Below are positions 10,215 to 19,316 of a stretch of DNA of 64,000 nt, one piece after another; the first letter of the stretch is position 1; every line of letters begins with the position of its first letter. The position numbers were made by a program, and so were the translations under genes. The notes under the pieces are model-generated. The model saw nothing but the letters and a program-made list of their open reading frames with translations, did not search any database and was not told the DNA's origin. This DNA is from Nocardia africana NBRC 100379 (GTDB taxonomy: Bacteria > Actinomycetota > Actinomycetes > Mycobacteriales > Mycobacteriaceae): contig NZ_BDAV01000005.1 in assembly GCF_001612635.1 (NCBI RefSeq), forward strand, positions 496,001 through 560,000, written 5' to 3'.

Positions 10215-12395
10215 TTACCGGGCCGGCGTCGTCAGGTCGTACACCGTGGTGCCGCCGACATCGGTCGCGGCGTACGTACTCTCCACCCACTGGGCGATCC
10301 GGCTCGCCTCCGAGGTCTCGTTCGATCCGCGGCCGCGCCGCTCGGAGCCGACGAAGTAGTGGATCCGTCCCTGTGCGACGTCGGCGCGGAACCGATCGAG
10401 GGTCGGGGACGGATCACCGCCACCGAATCCGCCGATCGGCATGACCGCGTAGCCCGAATCGAGCTGCAGGTCCGCGGCCCCCATCGAGCTGATGGCCGCG
10501 GCCGCCCACGTGTAGCCGGCACCGTTGTTCTTCAGCAGATCGATCAGCTGCTGATTCGTCCGCTCCCCCAGGCCGGGACCGACCGGGCGAGCGGCGGCAC
10601 CCCGCCCCGTGGCGTCGGGTCCGGTGGCTGCCGGGTCGTCCGACCGCGTCGCCCGCCCCGGTCGCGCGGGAGTTCGGTTGACGCCAGCCGAATCCGACCC
10701 GCCGTCCGCCGGTCCGCCGGCCCCCGGGGCGCATGCGTTCTGTCCAGCAGCAGGAGCGCCGGATCCCTCCGGCTGCCCGGCCGGGGCACCCGGACGAGCA
10801 CCGTTTTCCGCGGGTGCGGACGGTCCGCTACCGATACCGCCCGGCGCCGCGGGTCCGCACGCGCCCCAGGGGCCCCCGGGTCCGAAACCGAATCCGAATC
10901 CACCGCTGGTCTTCGGTCCGGCGAGGACGATGCCTCCGTTGTGGGCGGAGGCGATGGTCTGGATCGAATAGGCCACCGGTGCGGCGATCGCGACGAGCAC
11001 CGCGACAACGGCCGTCCACGCCGCCGGCCGGCGCGGTTGCGGTATCACCAGCGCGACGGTCGCGACCGCGCCCGCGACGCCGACGATCCACCGCAACCAC
11101 GGCACGAAATCCGGCGTGCGATCGAGCACGATCACCGCCGTGACCGTGGTCAGCGCGGCGGCCGCGGCCAGCACGACCCGGACGCCGAGCCGATCGCGCT
11201 GCCGCCACAGCACCACCGCCCCGATCGCGGCCGCGCCGGCGACGCCGGGCGCCAGCGCGACGGTGTAGTACTGGTGGAAGATCCCTTTCATGAAGCTGAA
11301 CACCAGGGCGGTGACCAGTGCCCAGCCGCCCCACAGCAGCAGTGCGGCCCGCCGGGTGTCGGTCCGGGACGCCCTGCCGCACAGCACGACCGCCGCGACG
11401 CACAGAATCAGCGCCGCCGGGATCAGCCAGGCGATCTGACCGCCGACCGTCTCGCTGAACAGTCGCGTGATCCCGGCCTCCGAACCGAAGGACGGTCCGT
11501 GGCCGCGACCGCCCGGTCCGGGCGGACCGCCGAACCCGCCTCCGGAATCCACCCCGAGCCGCTGCAGCCCGTTGTAGCCGAGGGTCAGCTCGATGATCGA
11601 ATTATGTTTCGACCCACCGAAATACGGCCGCGAATCGGCCGGCCACAACTGCGCGACCAGCACCCACCACCCGGCGCCGACCACCAGTGCGGCTCCGGCG
11701 GCCAGCAGCTGCAGCAGGCGTTTACCCAACCGGGGCGGCCCGGCGAACAGATAGGTCAGCGCCAGCGCGGGCACGACCAGCAACACCTGCAACTGCTTGG
11801 CCAGGAAACCGAGTCCGACGAAGCCGCCGCACAGCAGCAGCCAGCGCCAGCGGCCGTCCTCGAGGGCACGCGTCATCGCCCAGACCGCGGCGATCATCAG
11901 CAGGACCAGCAGCGCGTCCGGGTTGTTGTAACGGAACATCAGCGTCGCCACCGGCGTCACCGCCAGCGCGAGCCCGCCGAGCAACCCGGCACCGGGGCCG
12001 AAGGTCCGCCGTAGCGTCGAATGGAGCAGCGCGACCGCGGCGACCGCGATCATCACCTGCGGGATCAGCATGCTCCAGCTGTTCATCCCGAAGAGGCGGG
12101 CCGAGATCTCCATCGGCCACAGCGACGCCGGCGTCTTGTCGACGGTGATCGAATTGCCCCAGTCCGAGGAACCGAAGAAGAACGCCTTCCACGATTTCGC
12201 CCCGGACTGCACGGCGGCGGCATAGAAGGAGTTGGCCCAGCCGTTCGCACTCAGATTCCACAGATAGGCGATCGCGGTGCCACCCAGCAGCGCGGCGAGT
12301 CCCAGGTACTCCCACGGCAGGCTCCGGGTGGCGCCCCGGCCGGGTGTCGTCACGCCGTCCGCCGGGCGGCCCGGCGCGATAGCAGTTTCGGTCAT
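10215..12395 (-). CDS. Membrane glycosyltransferase, GT39/ArnT-like (YkcA/B-type)
   Basis: This protein of about 726 residues has roughly 12-14 predicted membrane segments in its first 500 residues. An acidic, catalytically important loop after the first segment (NSFYAAAVQSGAKSWKAFFFG ... SITVDKTPASLW) is typical of polyprenyl-phosphate-mannose-dependent transferases. Two Gly/Pro-rich low-complexity stretches lie near residues 300-320 and 520-620. A compact C-terminal extracytoplasmic domain follows, ending before TTVYDLTTPAR. It likely adds a sugar from a lipid carrier to an envelope acceptor. Starts at 12395 or 12404 are possible, with no strong ribosome binding site at either. Confidence 0.85.
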   Translation of the reverse strand: MTETAIAPGRPADGVTTPGRGATRSLPWEYLGLAALLGGTAIAYLWNLSANGWANSFYAAAVQSGAKSWKAFFFGSSDWGNSITVDKTPASLWPMEISARLFGMNSWSMLIPQVMIAVAAVALLHSTLRRTFGPGAGLLGGLALAVTPVATLMFRYNNPDALLVLLMIAAVWAMTRALEDGRWRWLLLCGGFVGLGFLAKQLQVLLVVPALALTYLFAGPPRLGKRLLQLLAAGAALVVGAGWWVLVAQLWPADSRPYFGGSKHNSIIELTLGYNGLQRLGVDSGGGFGGPPGPGGRGHGPSFGSEAGITRLFSETVGGQIAWLIPAALILCVAAVVLCGRASRTDTRRAALLLWGGWALVTALVFSFMKGIFHQYYTVALAPGVAGAAAIGAVVLWRQRDRLGVRVVLAAAAALTTVTAVIVLDRTPDFVPWLRWIVGVAGAVATVALVIPQPRRPAAWTAVVAVLVAIAAPVAYSIQTIASAHNGGIVLAGPKTSGGFGFGFGPGGPWGACGPAAPGGIGSGPSAPAENGARPGAPAGQPEGSGAPAAGQNACAPGAGGPADGGSDSAGVNRTPARPGRATRSDDPAATGPDATGRGAAARPVGPGLGERTNQQLIDLLKNNGAGYTWAAAAISSMGAADLQLDSGYAVMPIGGFGGGDPSPTLDRFRADVAQGRIHYFVGSERRGRGSNETSEASRIAQWVESTYAATDVGGTTVYDLTTPAR

Positions 12396-12559
12396 GGCTG
12401 CCATGATGGTCGGCCGCGCCGCCGCTGCGCTGGGACGCCGCTGGGAGAAACCTGTGAACCGCCCGGTGCTCGCCGCCGCCCAGTGATCCACGCCGCGCGC
12501 CGAGGAGAGAACCGTCACTGTGCCGCGATGCCCGGGAAACCGCCGGGACGGGATAGGCT

Positions 12560-12591
12560 GAGGGAGGAGTATCGGTTACTCCTACTCCCTC
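12560..12591 (+). promoter_or_regulatory. Hairpin in the 5' leader of the DEAD-box helicase
   Basis: GAGGGAGGAGTA and TACTCCTACTCCCTC form a 12-bp stem with a TCGGT loop and a three-base bulge. It ends eight bases before the start codon of the 40-codon upstream ORF. A TAGGCT just upstream (12554-12559) could be a -10 element. The position suggests a leader structure affecting initiation rather than termination. Confidence 0.4.
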
Positions 12592-12599
12592 CGTCGTGG

Positions 12600-12722
12600 A
12601 TGTCTACTCTTCGCGTCGGCCACCCAGCGGTCAGCCTCCGTGCTACGAAGCCCGGCGCCGCTGCAACCCCAGCGCCGCTGCGGTTGACTCTGCTGCTCGA
12701 AAGGCATCACGACTACTCATGA
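12600..12722 (+). CDS. 40-residue upstream ORF translationally coupled to the helicase
   Basis: ATG at 12600 opens a 40-codon frame (MSTLRVGHPAVSLRATKPGA ... LLLERHHDYS). Its TGA overlaps the helicase ATG in the four-base ATGA at 12719-12722. The peptide is basic, with no membrane segment and no recognised family. Overlap of this kind couples translation: ribosomes finishing this ORF could restart on the helicase, which otherwise has only a weak Shine-Dalgarno sequence. It may be a leader peptide sensing translation rate or temperature. Its reality rests on the overlap and on the long 5' region, not on homology. Confidence 0.45.
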   Translation: MSTLRVGHPAVSLRATKPGAAATPAPLRLTLLLERHHDYS

Positions 12723-14443
12723 CGACTCGTTCATCGAGCCCTGCCGCCGGCTTCGAAACTCTCGGCGTCGGCGCGCCGCTGCTGCGCGCGCTGGCCGCGC
12801 AGGGTTTCAGCGCACCGCTGCCGATCCAGGCCGCGACGCTTCCCGACACGCTCGCCGGCCGCGATGTGCTCGCTCGCGGGCGTACCGGCAGCGGTAAGAC
12901 CCTCGCCTTCTCGATTCCCATGGTCGACCGGCTGCACCGCCTCGGTCACCGGCGCCTCCCGGGCCGCCCCGCGGGTCTGGTGCTGGCACCGACCCGTGAA
13001 CTCGCCACTCAGATCGCGGCGACTCTGGAGCCGTTGACCGACGCCTGCGGGTTGCGGGTGGTGACGGTGTTCGGTGGCGTGCCGCAGGCCCGGCAGGTCC
13101 GCGAATTGCGTTCGGGCGCCGATATCGTCGTCGCCTGCCCGGGCCGGCTGGAGGATCTGATCAAGCAGGGCCTGGTCGCCCTGGACGAGGTGCGGATCAC
13201 CGTGCTGGACGAGGCCGACCACATGGCCGACCTCGGCTTCCTGCCCGGCGTCACCCGAATCCTCGCCGCGACTCCGGCCGACGGCCAGCGGATGCTGTTC
13301 TCCGCCACCCTGGACAACGGGGTGAACAAGCTGGTGCAGCGCTTCCTGCGAAACCCGTTGTCACACACGGTCGACGAGGCGCACTCGCCGGTCCCCGCGA
13401 TGACCCATCACGTCTTCGAGATCGGCGACAGCGAGGCCAAGCGCGCGCTGGTCCACACCCTCGCCTCCGGAACCGGCCGGCGAATCCTGTTCATGCGCAC
13501 CAAACATCACGCGCGACGGCTGGCCAAGCAGCTCACCATCGCCGGAATTCCGGCCGCCGATCTGCACGGCAATCTGTCGCAGGTCGCGCGCGACCGCAAT
13601 CTGGCGGCGTTCGCCGACGGCAGCACGCGCGTCCTGGTCGCGACCGATATCGCCGCCCGCGGCGTCCACGTCGACGACGTCGAACTCGTCGTGCACGTCG
13701 ACCCGCCCGCCGAACACAAGGCCTATCTGCACCGCTCCGGGCGTACCGCCCGCGCCGGCAGCACCGGCGACGTGGTGACGATCATGCTGCCGGAACAGCG
13801 CAAGGACGTCGCGGTCCTGCTGCGCAAGGCCGGACTCGACGTCCGCCCGCAACAGGTGAGCCCGGATTCCGCCCAGGTCGCCGCACTGGTGGGCCCGGTC
13901 GCCGCGCCGGTCACTCCGCCCGCGGCGAAAGCCGAACGCGCCGACCAGAGTTCACGCCGTCCCGCGCGAGGCGACAGCGCGTCCCGCAGATCCGGGCGGC
14001 GCGGCCCGGCGGCGCGCGGCGAGCGCGGTGAATCGGCGAACCGCGGCCGCACCGCGACGGTACCCACCGGTCGCACCGCCTCGCCGCGTTCCCGGACCGG
14101 GCATGATGGGGACCGGGCGGCAGCGGCCGCCTCTGAGACGGCTACCGGAGGTCGGGGCACGGCGGCGCGAAACCGGCGCACCATCGGCAATCAACGCCCG
14201 TCCGCGTCCGACAGCGGCCGCGGCGCGCGCACCGGTCACGGACGCCACGGCACGGCCGACGCGCCGGCGCGTACGGGCAGCACGCAGTCCGCGCGCGAGC
14301 GCACCGCGGTGGGTACCGGCCGCACCGAGCGCGGTTCGGCCGCCCGCTCGACGGCTACCCCACGCGCGGCGGGCGGAACGAAACGCGCTCAGGCGCATGC
14401 TCCTTCGGCGGGATCGCCGCGGCCGGCGCGCGGCAACCGATAG
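12719..14443 (+). CDS. DEAD-box ATP-dependent RNA helicase (RhlE/CsdA-like)
   Basis: The 574-residue protein has the full DEAD core: the Q motif (FSAPLPIQ), Walker A ARGRTGSGKT, PTREL, VLDEADHMAD, SATLDN, VATDIAARGVHVDDV and HRSGRTARAG. The core ends near residue 380. The rest is an Arg/Gly/Ser/Thr-rich, probably disordered tail of about 190 residues that likely binds RNA. It would unwind structured RNA during cold shock or ribosome assembly. The start MTTRSSSPAAGFE at 12719 is chosen because it precedes the Q-motif module; the longer frame contains only upstream-ORF sequence. Confidence 0.92.
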   Translation: MTTRSSSPAAGFETLGVGAPLLRALAAQGFSAPLPIQAATLPDTLAGRDVLARGRTGSGKTLAFSIPMVDRLHRLGHRRLPGRPAGLVLAPTRELATQIAATLEPLTDACGLRVVTVFGGVPQARQVRELRSGADIVVACPGRLEDLIKQGLVALDEVRITVLDEADHMADLGFLPGVTRILAATPADGQRMLFSATLDNGVNKLVQRFLRNPLSHTVDEAHSPVPAMTHHVFEIGDSEAKRALVHTLASGTGRRILFMRTKHHARRLAKQLTIAGIPAADLHGNLSQVARDRNLAAFADGSTRVLVATDIAARGVHVDDVELVVHVDPPAEHKAYLHRSGRTARAGSTGDVVTIMLPEQRKDVAVLLRKAGLDVRPQQVSPDSAQVAALVGPVAAPVTPPAAKAERADQSSRRPARGDSASRRSGRRGPAARGERGESANRGRTATVPTGRTASPRSRTGHDGDRAAAAASETATGGRGTAARNRRTIGNQRPSASDSGRGARTGHGRHGTADAPARTGSTQSARERTAVGTGRTERGSAARSTATPRAAGGTKRAQAHAPSAGSPRPARGNR

Positions 14444-14558
14444 CGGCTTCCCGCCGACCGGCGGTCCCGGCAGGCGAGCGCTCACCTCACAGGGGTGATC
14501 GACGCGGCCGGGACACCGCCCGGTTCGGGGAGCATCCGGCGCAGTGGATCTCGACCGG

Positions 14559-14873
14559 CTATCCGGTCAGCTTCAGGCCCACCACTCCCGCCACGATCAT
14601 CAGCAGCAGGGCGATCTTCACCAGCGACGCCTGTTCGGTCCCGGTGACCATCGCGTACAGCACGGTCAGCGCGGCCCCGATGCCCACCCACACCGCGTAG
14701 GAGGTGCCCACGGGCAGGGTCCGCATCGCGTAGGCGAGACCCGACATCGAGGCCACCAGCGCGGCCGCGAAGACCAGCGACGGCACGATGCGGGTGAAGC
14801 CGTGTGATTTCCCCAGGGCGGTGGCCCAGACGGCCTCGAAGACTCCGGACAGCACCAGCACGATCCACGCCAT
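14559..14873 (-). CDS. SMR-family guanidinium exporter (Gdx/SugE type)
   Basis: The 104-residue protein has four membrane helices and the SMR essential glutamate in the first one (E13 in SGVFEAVWA). The loop GKSHGFTRIVPS is characteristic of the SugE/Gdx branch, which exports guanidinium in exchange for protons, rather than the EmrE branch. The start at 14873 follows AAAGGA with good spacing. A guanidine-III riboswitch lies immediately upstream, so expression should rise when guanidine accumulates. It is convergent with the helicase gene. Confidence 0.92.
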   Translation of the reverse strand: MAWIVLVLSGVFEAVWATALGKSHGFTRIVPSLVFAAALVASMSGLAYAMRTLPVGTSYAVWVGIGAALTVLYAMVTGTEQASLVKIALLLMIVAGVVGLKLTG

Positions 14874-14893
14874 AGTCGGCATCCTTTCGGAAA

Positions 14894-14934
14894 TACCGTC
14901 TTGTCGGGGCCCGGGTACGGTTGCGATCGTCCGG
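14894..14934 (-). ncRNA. Guanidine-III (ykkC-III) riboswitch
   Basis: Read on the minus strand, the segment contains CCGGACGA, then CCGTACCCGG, then GACAAGACGG in order and at the spacing of the compact ykkC-III pseudoknot aptamer. It ends about 20 nt before the SMR start codon, so ligand-dependent folding could control access to the AAAGGA ribosome binding site. The combination with an SMR exporter is a known pairing. Confidence 0.88.
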
Positions 14935-14998
14935 TCGGCCGCAGAACGCGACCTCACAATTCCAGCGCCCTCGACCGAGCGTAAATTCCCGGTCGTCA

Positions 14999-15075
14999 TG
15001 GTCGGGATGACAGGATTTGAACCTGCGACCCTCCGCTCCCAAAGCGGATGCGCTACCAAGCTGCGCTACATCCCG
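14999..15075 (-). tRNA. tRNA-Pro (TGG)
   Basis: The acceptor stem CGGGATG/CATCCCG is perfect. The anticodon stem TCCGC/GCGGA encloses TTTGGGA, giving anticodon TGG. The T-arm GTTCAAATC is present and 3' CCA is encoded (14999-15001). Confidence 0.97.
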
Positions 15076-15154
15076 TTTCCGTCCAGCGGCTCCGCTGGCG
15101 CCTCCCGATGGACGGGATCCGGCGGCCGGGGATTGCCGACAATCCCCTCATCGG

Positions 15155-15225
<71 letters not shown>

Positions 15226-16006
15226 AGGCATACGACACCAATGGGATCGCCACGATGTCGTCTGCGTGTAGGACTGTACCGAACTTCACTTCCGGAATGC
15301 CAATCGCGCACCCGGTTTTCGCACGGCGCGTCCGCCGGACCGCTCACCAGCGCTCCCGGCACCACCCGCGGCAGGCTCACAGCGACTGAACAGCAACCGC
15401 GTCGGCCGACCCGGGTGGCACCTTCCGAGCGGTGCCGGCACACGATCGTCGCACCCACGAAAGGCACGGTCACCCACCGGCAGCCGGTACCCCACCAGAA
15501 CCGGCGCCGCCTGTTACCACGCCCGGCACAACGCGGCGCCGCGGCCACCCCATCGCACAGGCGGGATATGAGCGCTCGCTCCACGGGCGCGGCTCGCCGA
15601 CGCCCTGTGATACTCGTCACCAGCGGCTCGCCGCCGCCGCTCGAACCGCTGCGGTGTCAAGCCCTCTGGCCTGCGATGAGAACGATTCGCGAAGTCCCGC
15701 ACACTCGCGGATGAACAGCAGTGGCAACACGCCGCATGCGACACGCTGAGGCAAGGTGTAACGCCGCAGGCCCGACGTCGATCACACTGCCGATCGCCAT
15801 TCGTGAGGTATCGGAACAGGTTGTAAAACAGCGTTTTTCGGTGCCGGGTGGCTTGCTAGGATCCTTTTTGCCGGACGGGGGTATCTGGAAAGGGGGCGGT
15901 GAGCGTGCGCCGAAGGTGTACTCGACCGCGAAGCAGTGAGCGCGTTCCGGAGGGCGTGACCGGCCGGAGCGCCGGCGTCGACGACGTCTGCGCGAGGTGA
16001 TCGGCG
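15226..16006. other. Intergenic stretch without a supported gene
   Basis: No frame here shows recognisable protein features, and the open frames have irregular third-position composition. The right-hand part (about 15815-15870) is unusually AT-rich for this genome, with TTTTTC, a 17-base gap and TAGGAT, a possible promoter for the GGDEF gene. The left-hand part should hold the tRNA promoter. Confidence 0.5.
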
Positions 16007-17011
16007 ATGGCTGCCGAACTCGACACGCAGACCGCCGCCATCGTCGCGGCGACGACACGGGACTGGGTTCGCGCCGTCTATCCCGGCAGCGGGCTGACAG
16101 TCGGTCCCGAACACCTCGAGCAGGTGTTCGCGGCCATCATCGACGAATTGTTGAATCTTGCACAGTCCGAACCGTTTCCGGTATCCGCCGCCCGCGCCAT
16201 CGGACGACGGCTGGCCGAGGCGCCCCTCGACCGCACCCGCATGCTCGCTCCCGCCACCAGAGCGCTGCTGGGCTTCGCGCCGGGTGATTCCGGCTCCCTG
16301 GTGGCGACCCGGTGGCCGTTCGTGGCCAGCCACGCCATCGACAGCTACGCCGAGGCCCTGCAGCAGCGCGCCCTGGCCCAGCAGGAGCGGAATCTGACCG
16401 CGGCGGTCTCGGTGCGGGTGCAGGAGATCGCGGCGCTGCAGAATCGGCTGCGGCACGAGGCGACCCACGACGCGCTGACCGACCTCGCCAACCGCTCCCT
16501 GTTGCAGGAGCGGGTGCGGCTGATGGCCACCGACCACACCCGCGGCGTCGGCCTGCTGCTGATCGATCTGGACGACTTCAAGCAGATCAACGACGGCTAC
16601 GGCCATTACGTCGGCGACGAGGTACTGGTCGAGATCTCGCGGCGGCTGCGCGCGGCCTGCCCGGACGAAACGGTCGTATGCCGCTACGGCGGCGACGAAT
16701 TCGTCCTCGCCCTGCCCGCCCGCCGCAATACGCTCGCTGAGGTGGCAATGCGCGTGCTCACCGCCCTGCACGATCCGGTGCCGACCGATGCCGGGCCGGT
16801 GCCGGTGTCGGCGAGTGTCGGCACCGCGTTCTCCCCACCCGGACGTCCGTGCGACTTCTCGGATCTGCTACGCAGCGCGGACCGTGCGATGTACACGGCC
16901 AAGACGGCCGGCAAGCGGCAGTTCGCACTGTCCGAACTCGGCGATTCCGACGGCGAGCCGGGCGGTTACGGCGCCGCCCGGCTCCGCTACGACGCGGCCG
17001 TCGCGGGCTGA
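16007..17011 (+). CDS. GGDEF-domain diguanylate cyclase
   Basis: This 334-residue cytoplasmic protein has an all-helical N-terminal region of about 145 residues that may be a sensor or dimerisation module; it is not a PAS or GAF by eye. A short coiled-coil linker (residues about 125-155) leads to a C-terminal GGDEF domain. The catalytic signature RYGGDEF is intact at 226-232, with GLLLIDLDDFKQIND upstream. The inhibitory RxxD site is absent, so c-di-GMP product inhibition through it is not expected. The ATG is behind GAGGTGA at six bases. There is no EAL domain. Confidence 0.92.
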   Translation: MAAELDTQTAAIVAATTRDWVRAVYPGSGLTVGPEHLEQVFAAIIDELLNLAQSEPFPVSAARAIGRRLAEAPLDRTRMLAPATRALLGFAPGDSGSLVATRWPFVASHAIDSYAEALQQRALAQQERNLTAAVSVRVQEIAALQNRLRHEATHDALTDLANRSLLQERVRLMATDHTRGVGLLLIDLDDFKQINDGYGHYVGDEVLVEISRRLRAACPDETVVCRYGGDEFVLALPARRNTLAEVAMRVLTALHDPVPTDAGPVPVSASVGTAFSPPGRPCDFSDLLRSADRAMYTAKTAGKRQFALSELGDSDGEPGGYGAARLRYDAAVAG

Positions 17012-17053
17012 GAGCAAGCCTCGGGCAAACCGTCGACGCGTACTCTGGTCGAT

Positions 17054-17923
17054 GTGTGGCTCCTGCTGATTCTTGTGGTCGTCGTGCTGATCGCGGTCGT
17101 CGCGATGGCGGTCGCGGGGCGTTCGAACCAACGCACCCGGGAGAACAACCAACTCGCCGACGCGAAGGCCGACGCCCGCCGGTTGATCGAACGCCTCGGC
17201 GGCCAGGTCTACAACCTCACGGGTACCGATCAGGCCTCCAAACAGGCGCTCGCGGATGCCGGTGAACGGCTCAACGCCGCCGGGTCGCAGATCGACCAGG
17301 CCACCACCGTCACCCAGGCGCGGCTGGCCAAGGAAACCGCGATCGAGGGCCTGTACTACGTGCGCGCGGCGCGGACCGCGATGAATCTCGACCCCGGACC
17401 GCCGGTTCCCGAACTCGACGGGCAGCGCTCCGCCGGACGCGTCACCGAGGACCGGACCGTCGACTTCGACGGCCGCCGCATCGAGGCTTCGCCCACACCC
17501 TCCCCGCACACTCCGAACTACTACCCGGGCGGCCGGGTCGCCGGTCGACCGGTCCCGGCCGGCTGGTACTCCGAGCCGTGGTGGAAGACCGCACTGGTCG
17601 CCGGAGCCTGGGGCGTGGGCTCGGTGCTGCTGTTCGACGCGCTGTTCGGCGGCATGCACGGCGTCGGCTACGGCGCGGCCGGATTCGAAAACGGTTACGG
17701 CGCAGGTTACGACGCCGGATTCGACGCGGGCCAGGATGCCGGCCAGGACCCCGGGCAAGGCTTCGACGGCGGCGACCAGGGCGGATACGACACCGCCGGA
17801 TACGACGGCGGCTACGACCAAGGTGGCGGGTACGACGGTGGCGGTTTCGATGGAGGCGGCTTCTTCGACGGCGGTGGTGGCTTCGACGGGGGCGACTTCG
17901 GCGGATTCGACGGAGGTTTTTAG
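17054..17923 (+). CDS. Membrane protein with DUF1542-like coiled region and Gly/Asp repeat tail
   Basis: The 289-residue protein starts with a membrane helix (residues 1-20). A helical, Ala/Gln-rich stretch (about 28-120) resembles DUF1542. A second hydrophobic segment lies around 180-198. The last 85 residues are built from short GYDAG, YDGG and FDGG units with almost no other residues, an aromatic/Asp/Gly low-complexity tail that could be sticky or phase-separating. The GTG at 17054 gives the proper membrane helix; an ATG two bases earlier is in another frame. It follows the GGDEF gene by 42 bp, so an operon is likely. Function unknown. Confidence 0.75.
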   Translation: MWLLLILVVVVLIAVVAMAVAGRSNQRTRENNQLADAKADARRLIERLGGQVYNLTGTDQASKQALADAGERLNAAGSQIDQATTVTQARLAKETAIEGLYYVRAARTAMNLDPGPPVPELDGQRSAGRVTEDRTVDFDGRRIEASPTPSPHTPNYYPGGRVAGRPVPAGWYSEPWWKTALVAGAWGVGSVLLFDALFGGMHGVGYGAAGFENGYGAGYDAGFDAGQDAGQDPGQGFDGGDQGGYDTAGYDGGYDQGGGYDGGGFDGGGFFDGGGGFDGGDFGGFDGGF

Positions 17924-17987
17924 CTTTTCCGTAGCTTTCCAGTAACCGGAAGTTGCGCCTCCGTTTACGTTGTGTTATCGATCTTCA

Positions 17988-19316
17988 GTGTTGATCGACC
18001 ACGAGACGAGGCCAGTTCCCTCGTCGTCGTTATCCGGGGGTGGGAAAAAGCCCCGAGCGGCGGCCACCGCGGCATTCCTCGCCGCGGTGGCCCTGCTCAC
18101 CATCGCCCAGGTGTGGGCATCGGCCCACGGTGCCCTCGGGCCCTTTCGTAGTCTCCTCGCCGATTACGCGGCCGATCCGCGGTCGGCGTTCGTCTCCTGG
18201 GCGGGGCTGGGCCTCGCCTGCGTCGGCGTACCCGCGCGCATCCGGGTCGTCGGCCTCGCCTCGGCGGCGGTGCTGGACCTGCTGGTGCTCGGCGTACAGG
18301 CCGTGTGCGGCTGGCACCTGTCGATCGGAACCGGACCCACGCTGGTCCTGACCGCGCTGGTGCTGACCGTCGTTCGGTGGCGTGGCAGGCGACGGCGCAT
18401 CGCCCTGCGCGCCATCGCATTCGGTGTGTTGCTGATCATGGCGTCGAAACTCGCCGACACCTGGCTGCTGGTGAGCATTTCCGCCGGTCCCCGCGTGCTG
18501 GACCAATACGTGCAGTATGCCGACCGGGCACTGGGAGATCCGGCGTGGGTGGTCGGCAACATGCTCGACGCCGCGGGCCCGATCCCGTCGGCCGTGTTGC
18601 ACGCGGTGTACATCCAATTGCCGGCGGCGGCCGTGGTGGTCGCGGTGTGGCAGCTGCGCCACGTGACGACGAAGCGGTGGCCGCGGCACAACCTGCTGCG
18701 CACGTTCCTGGCCCTGGGCATTGTCGGGCCGCTCGTCTACGTGCTGTTTCCGGTGGTCGGCCCGGTCTTCGCCTACGGTCCGCTGGGCCACGGCCTGCAG
18801 ATCGGGGACTGGCCGCATACGGTGCCGGCGATATCCGGTACCCCGGCGCCGATGCTCTTCGATTCCGGCACCGCGCGCAACTGCATGCCGTCGATGCATA
18901 CCGCTTGGGCCACAGCACTGTTCGTTCATTCCCGCTCCGGGCCGCGATGGTTGCGCTGGGGCGGGGCGGTGTGGCTGGTGTGCACACTGCTGGCGACGCT
19001 CGGGTTCGGCTACCACTACGGCTGCGATCTCGTGGCGGGTGCGGTCCTGAGCCTGACCGTGGAATCCGCACTGCGCGAACCCGATCGCGGCTGGGACGGA
19101 CACCGAATCCGGATGGTGACGCTCGGTGCCGGGGTTTTCGCGGGGCTGCTGCTGTCCTATCGTTTCCTCGCGGAGACCATGGCCGCCCATCCCCTGCCGT
19201 CCGGACTCGCCGTCCTGGCCGCACTGGCCGCCGTGATCTCCCTCTTCTATACGACGTGGTTCGCCGCGCCCGAGCGCCGAACGGCGAACATCGAAAGGTC
19301 GGTCTCAGCTTCATGA
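17988..19316 (+). CDS. PAP2-family lipid phosphatase/transferase, inositol-phosphotransferase-like
   Basis: About 442 residues with some ten membrane helices. The PAP2 catalytic motifs are at the C-terminal side: CMPSMHTAWAT and, after the next helix, GYHYGCDLVAG, as in the PAP2_3 (AUR1/inositolphosphorylceramide-synthase-like) subgroup. It probably hydrolyses or transfers a lipid-linked phosphate at the outer face of the membrane. Its stop overlaps the start of the GT87 gene (ATGA at 19313-19316), so the two work as a translational unit, presumably in envelope glycolipid assembly. The start is uncertain: GTG 17988 or TTG 17970/17991, none with a clear ribosome binding site. Confidence 0.8.
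   Translation: MLIDHETRPVPSSSLSGGGKKPRAAATAAFLAAVALLTIAQVWASAHGALGPFRSLLADYAADPRSAFVSWAGLGLACVGVPARIRVVGLASAAVLDLLVLGVQAVCGWHLSIGTGPTLVLTALVLTVVRWRGRRRRIALRAIAFGVLLIMASKLADTWLLVSISAGPRVLDQYVQYADRALGDPAWVVGNMLDAAGPIPSAVLHAVYIQLPAAAVVVAVWQLRHVTTKRWPRHNLLRTFLALGIVGPLVYVLFPVVGPVFAYGPLGHGLQIGDWPHTVPAISGTPAPMLFDSGTARNCMPSMHTAWATALFVHSRSGPRWLRWGGAVWLVCTLLATLGFGYHYGCDLVAGAVLSLTVESALREPDRGWDGHRIRMVTLGAGVFAGLLLSYRFLAETMAAHPLPSGLAVLAALAAVISLFYTTWFAAPERRTANIERSVSAS

Noticed and set aside
17680..17923. Tandem short repeats that might look like a CRISPR or satellite
   Set aside because: They are in-frame codons for Gly/Asp/Tyr/Phe units of a protein; there are no spacers or constant-length repeats.
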